A stretch of 7,806 nt of DNA from an uncultured Devosia sp. GTDB taxonomy: Bacteria; Pseudomonadota; Alphaproteobacteria; Rhizobiales; Devosiaceae. Below, piece after piece: positions 6,175-7,806 of this stretch. The DNA is taken from the NCBI GenBank assembly GCA_934553185.1, contig CAKTFF010000088.1:1-7806 (forward strand), given 5' to 3'. The notes beneath the pieces were generated by a model. The model ran no database searches, was not told where the DNA came from, and was given only the letters and a program-made list of their open reading frames with translations. Every line of letters starts with the position of its first letter. The stretch's first letter is position 1. Both the position numbers and the translations under genes were made by a program.

Positions 6175-7190
6175 ATAACTCGTCCGTTCGATGCCGCCAC
6201 CAGGCGGGCGAGGGTGCCTCGCGCGTCGCCGCTGTCGATAGCACGCGCGGCAGCCTCGGCTCCCTCGCGCAACGTATCGACCTTGTCCGCCACAATCAGG
6301 GCAGCGGCAGCATTCAGCAACACGATGTCGCGATAGGCTCCCGGCGCCCCATCGAGGAGATGGACGATAGCTTCGGCGTTTTCTTCCGGCGTGCCGCCGA
6401 TAATGTCCTGTAAAGCGTGTTGCTTGAGGCCTGCTTCTTCAGGATAGACTTCGAAGGATCGCAAGTCGCCACCCCAGATCTGCGCGACGAAGCTTTTGCC
6501 TGTGACCGTCAACTCGTCCAATCCGTCGCAGCCATGGACGACCCAGGCCTTCTTTGCCCGGTTCGCCTGCAGCGCCAGCGCAACCGGCTCCACCCATTCT
6601 TCCGCGAACACGCCCAGAAGGTAGCGCTGTACCCCCGCTGGATTGGATTGCGGACCCAAAAGGTTGAACATGGTCCGAACGCCCATCTCGGTTCGGGCTG
6701 GCCCGACATGCTTCATCGCCGGATGGTGCGAAGGGGCGAACATGAAGCCGATTCCGGCCTGCTGAATGGTTTGAGCGATCTCGCTAGCCGATAGGTCCAG
6801 CTTGACGCCAAGCGCTTCGAGCGCCTGCGATGAACCCGAGCGGGACGAAAGGGCGCGATTGCCGTGCTTGGCAACGGGCACGCCGAGCGAGGCAACGACG
6901 ATGGCCGCGGCGGTTGAGATATTGAGCGTGCCATGGCCGTCCCCGCCGGTCCCGACGATGTCGATGGCGTCTTCAGGCGCGTCGACGGGCACCATCATTT
7001 CGCGCAGGATCGACACGGCCGCCGCGATCTCGCCCGATGTCTCGCCCTTGAGGCGCATGCCCATCAGGAAGGCGCCGGTCTGGCTGGCAGTCGCGTCTCC
7101 CGCCATGATGATGCGCATGACGCCGCGCATCTCTTCGCCGGTAAGATCGCGGCGCTGCGCGATTTTGCCAAGAGCCTGCTTGATATCCAT
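6171..7190 (-). CDS. trpD: Anthranilate phosphoribosyltransferase TrpD
   Basis: TrpD transfers the phosphoribosyl group of PRPP to anthranilate, the second step of the tryptophan branch. The 339-residue length is normal for a monofunctional enzyme. The small helical N-terminal domain (about 1-65) is followed by the PRPP loop GTGGDG (80-85), the NIST motif (90-93), KHGNR (108-112, PRPP and anthranilate binding), Arg166 in ARTEMGVRT (anthranilate binding), LLGPQSNP (177-184) and the metal-binding Asp225-Glu226 in GLDELT. The ATG shares one base with the trpG stop codon (TGATG), and the stop overlaps the trpC start by four bases, so the gene is translated in a coupled chain. It is not fused to trpG, unlike the E. 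coli arrangement. Confidence 0.98.
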   Translation of the reverse strand: MDIKQALGKIAQRRDLTGEEMRGVMRIIMAGDATASQTGAFLMGMRLKGETSGEIAAAVSILREMMVPVDAPEDAIDIVGTGGDGHGTLNISTAAAIVVASLGVPVAKHGNRALSSRSGSSQALEALGVKLDLSASEIAQTIQQAGIGFMFAPSHHPAMKHVGPARTEMGVRTMFNLLGPQSNPAGVQRYLLGVFAEEWVEPVALALQANRAKKAWVVHGCDGLDELTVTGKSFVAQIWGGDLRSFEVYPEEAGLKQHALQDIIGGTPEENAEAIVHLLDGAPGAYRDIVLLNAAAALIVADKVDTLREGAEAAARAIDSGDARGTLARLVAASNGRVI

Positions 7191-7789
7191 CAGGCAGCCT
7201 TCCGGCCGTTGAAGTCGCGCGCCAGATTTAGAAAGTTCTGCAACAGGGCGTGTCCGTTTTCGGAAGCAATGCTTTCGGGATGAAACTGCACCCCATGAAC
7301 GGGCAGGGTTTTATGCTGCATGCCCATGATCAGGCCATCCTCGGTGGAAGCCGTGACCTCCAGAGTGTCGGGCAGGGTGTCCTGCTGGACAATCAGTGAG
7401 TGGTAACGCGTCGCCTCAAAGCCGGCATTCAGTCCTCGGAACAGCCCCCTGCCGGAATGATTGATGCGGCTGGTCTTGCCATGCACCAGATGCGGCGCTC
7501 GCACCACGTCGCCGCCCATGGCTTGCCCAATCGCCTGATGCCCTAGGCAGACGCCCAGGATTGGTGTTTCAGCCTTGAACCGATCAATCAGCGGCAGGCA
7601 AATCCCCGCTTCGTTGGGTGTGCAGGGACCGGGCGATAGCACAATGGCTTCAGGCGCCATGGTGGCGATCTCTTCCAGTGTGATCTTGTCGTTGCGCCTG
7701 ACAGTGATGTCGGCGCCGAGCTCACCCAGGAAGTGAACAAGGTTGTAGGTGAAGCTGTCGTAGTTATCGATGACGAGCGTCTTGGTCAT
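7190..7789 (-). CDS. trpG: Anthranilate synthase glutaminase subunit TrpG (possibly shared with PabA function)
   Basis: This class I glutamine amidotransferase of 199 residues releases ammonia from glutamine and passes it to TrpE to make anthranilate. It is a complete single-domain protein: IDNYDSFTYNL (7-17) at the N-terminus, the oxyanion region LSPGPCTP (51-58), the nucleophile Cys81 in GVCLGHQ, and the partners His170 and Glu172 in FHPES. The start is supported by alignment to the family. GAGGT at 7802-7806 is 12 bases upstream and GGGA is closer, so the ribosome binding site is unremarkable. In many bacteria the same subunit also serves p-aminobenzoate synthase, which cannot be excluded. 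Its place at the head of trpD and trpC favours the tryptophan role. TrpE is expected upstream, beyond the right edge. Confidence 0.96.
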   Translation of the reverse strand: MTKTLVIDNYDSFTYNLVHFLGELGADITVRRNDKITLEEIATMAPEAIVLSPGPCTPNEAGICLPLIDRFKAETPILGVCLGHQAIGQAMGGDVVRAPHLVHGKTSRINHSGRGLFRGLNAGFEATRYHSLIVQQDTLPDTLEVTASTEDGLIMGMQHKTLPVHGVQFHPESIASENGHALLQNFLNLARDFNGRKAA

Positions 7790-7806
7790 TTGCGTTCCCG
7801 GACCTC

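Overview
The window reads as chromosomal DNA of a GC-rich alphaproteobacterium, most likely a Hyphomicrobiales relative such as the Devosia group. The grounds are the gene order trpG-trpD-trpC-moaC-moeA-lexA, which is typical of alphaproteobacteria, the alphaproteobacterial SOS boxes (direct repeats GTTC-N7-GTTC) before lexA, and the style of the proteins. A separate trpG argues against lineages that carry a fused trpEG, such as Rhizobium and Brucella. The genus is a guess from memory of gene order, not from a search.

Left part (1-1988): the 3' four fifths of a sugar-acid dehydratase of the IlvD/Edd superfamily runs off the left edge on the + strand and ends at a strong hairpin terminator. 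A small zinc protein of the GFA/CENP-V type follows on the + strand. It converges on a cold shock protein gene, and a second hairpin lies between the two, with its U-tract on the csp side.

Middle (1989-3689): on the - strand lie a CspA-family gene with a gene-free, structured 327-base upstream region, then a small uncharacterised secreted protein whose start codon overlaps the lexA stop codon, then lexA. The lexA promoter can be read base by base: a -35/-10 pair with 17-bp spacing, one SOS box inside the spacer and a second just downstream of the -10. LexA therefore very probably represses itself and, through the overlapping reading frames, the secreted protein.

Right part (3690-7789): five - strand genes, trpG, trpD, trpC, moaC and moeA, are joined by overlapping stop and start codons at every junction. 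They join two pathways: the anthranilate-to-indole-glycerol-phosphate part of tryptophan synthesis, and molybdenum cofactor synthesis (cyclic pyranopterin monophosphate formation and molybdenum insertion). The upstream end of this operon lies beyond the right edge.

Most of the window is conserved housekeeping sequence. I see no CRISPR array, insertion sequence, tRNA, rRNA or phage gene. The most interesting items are the SOS-coupled secreted protein, which consists of two copies of a Cys/Gly-Ala/Cys/Trp module, and the interleaved inverted repeats upstream of csp.
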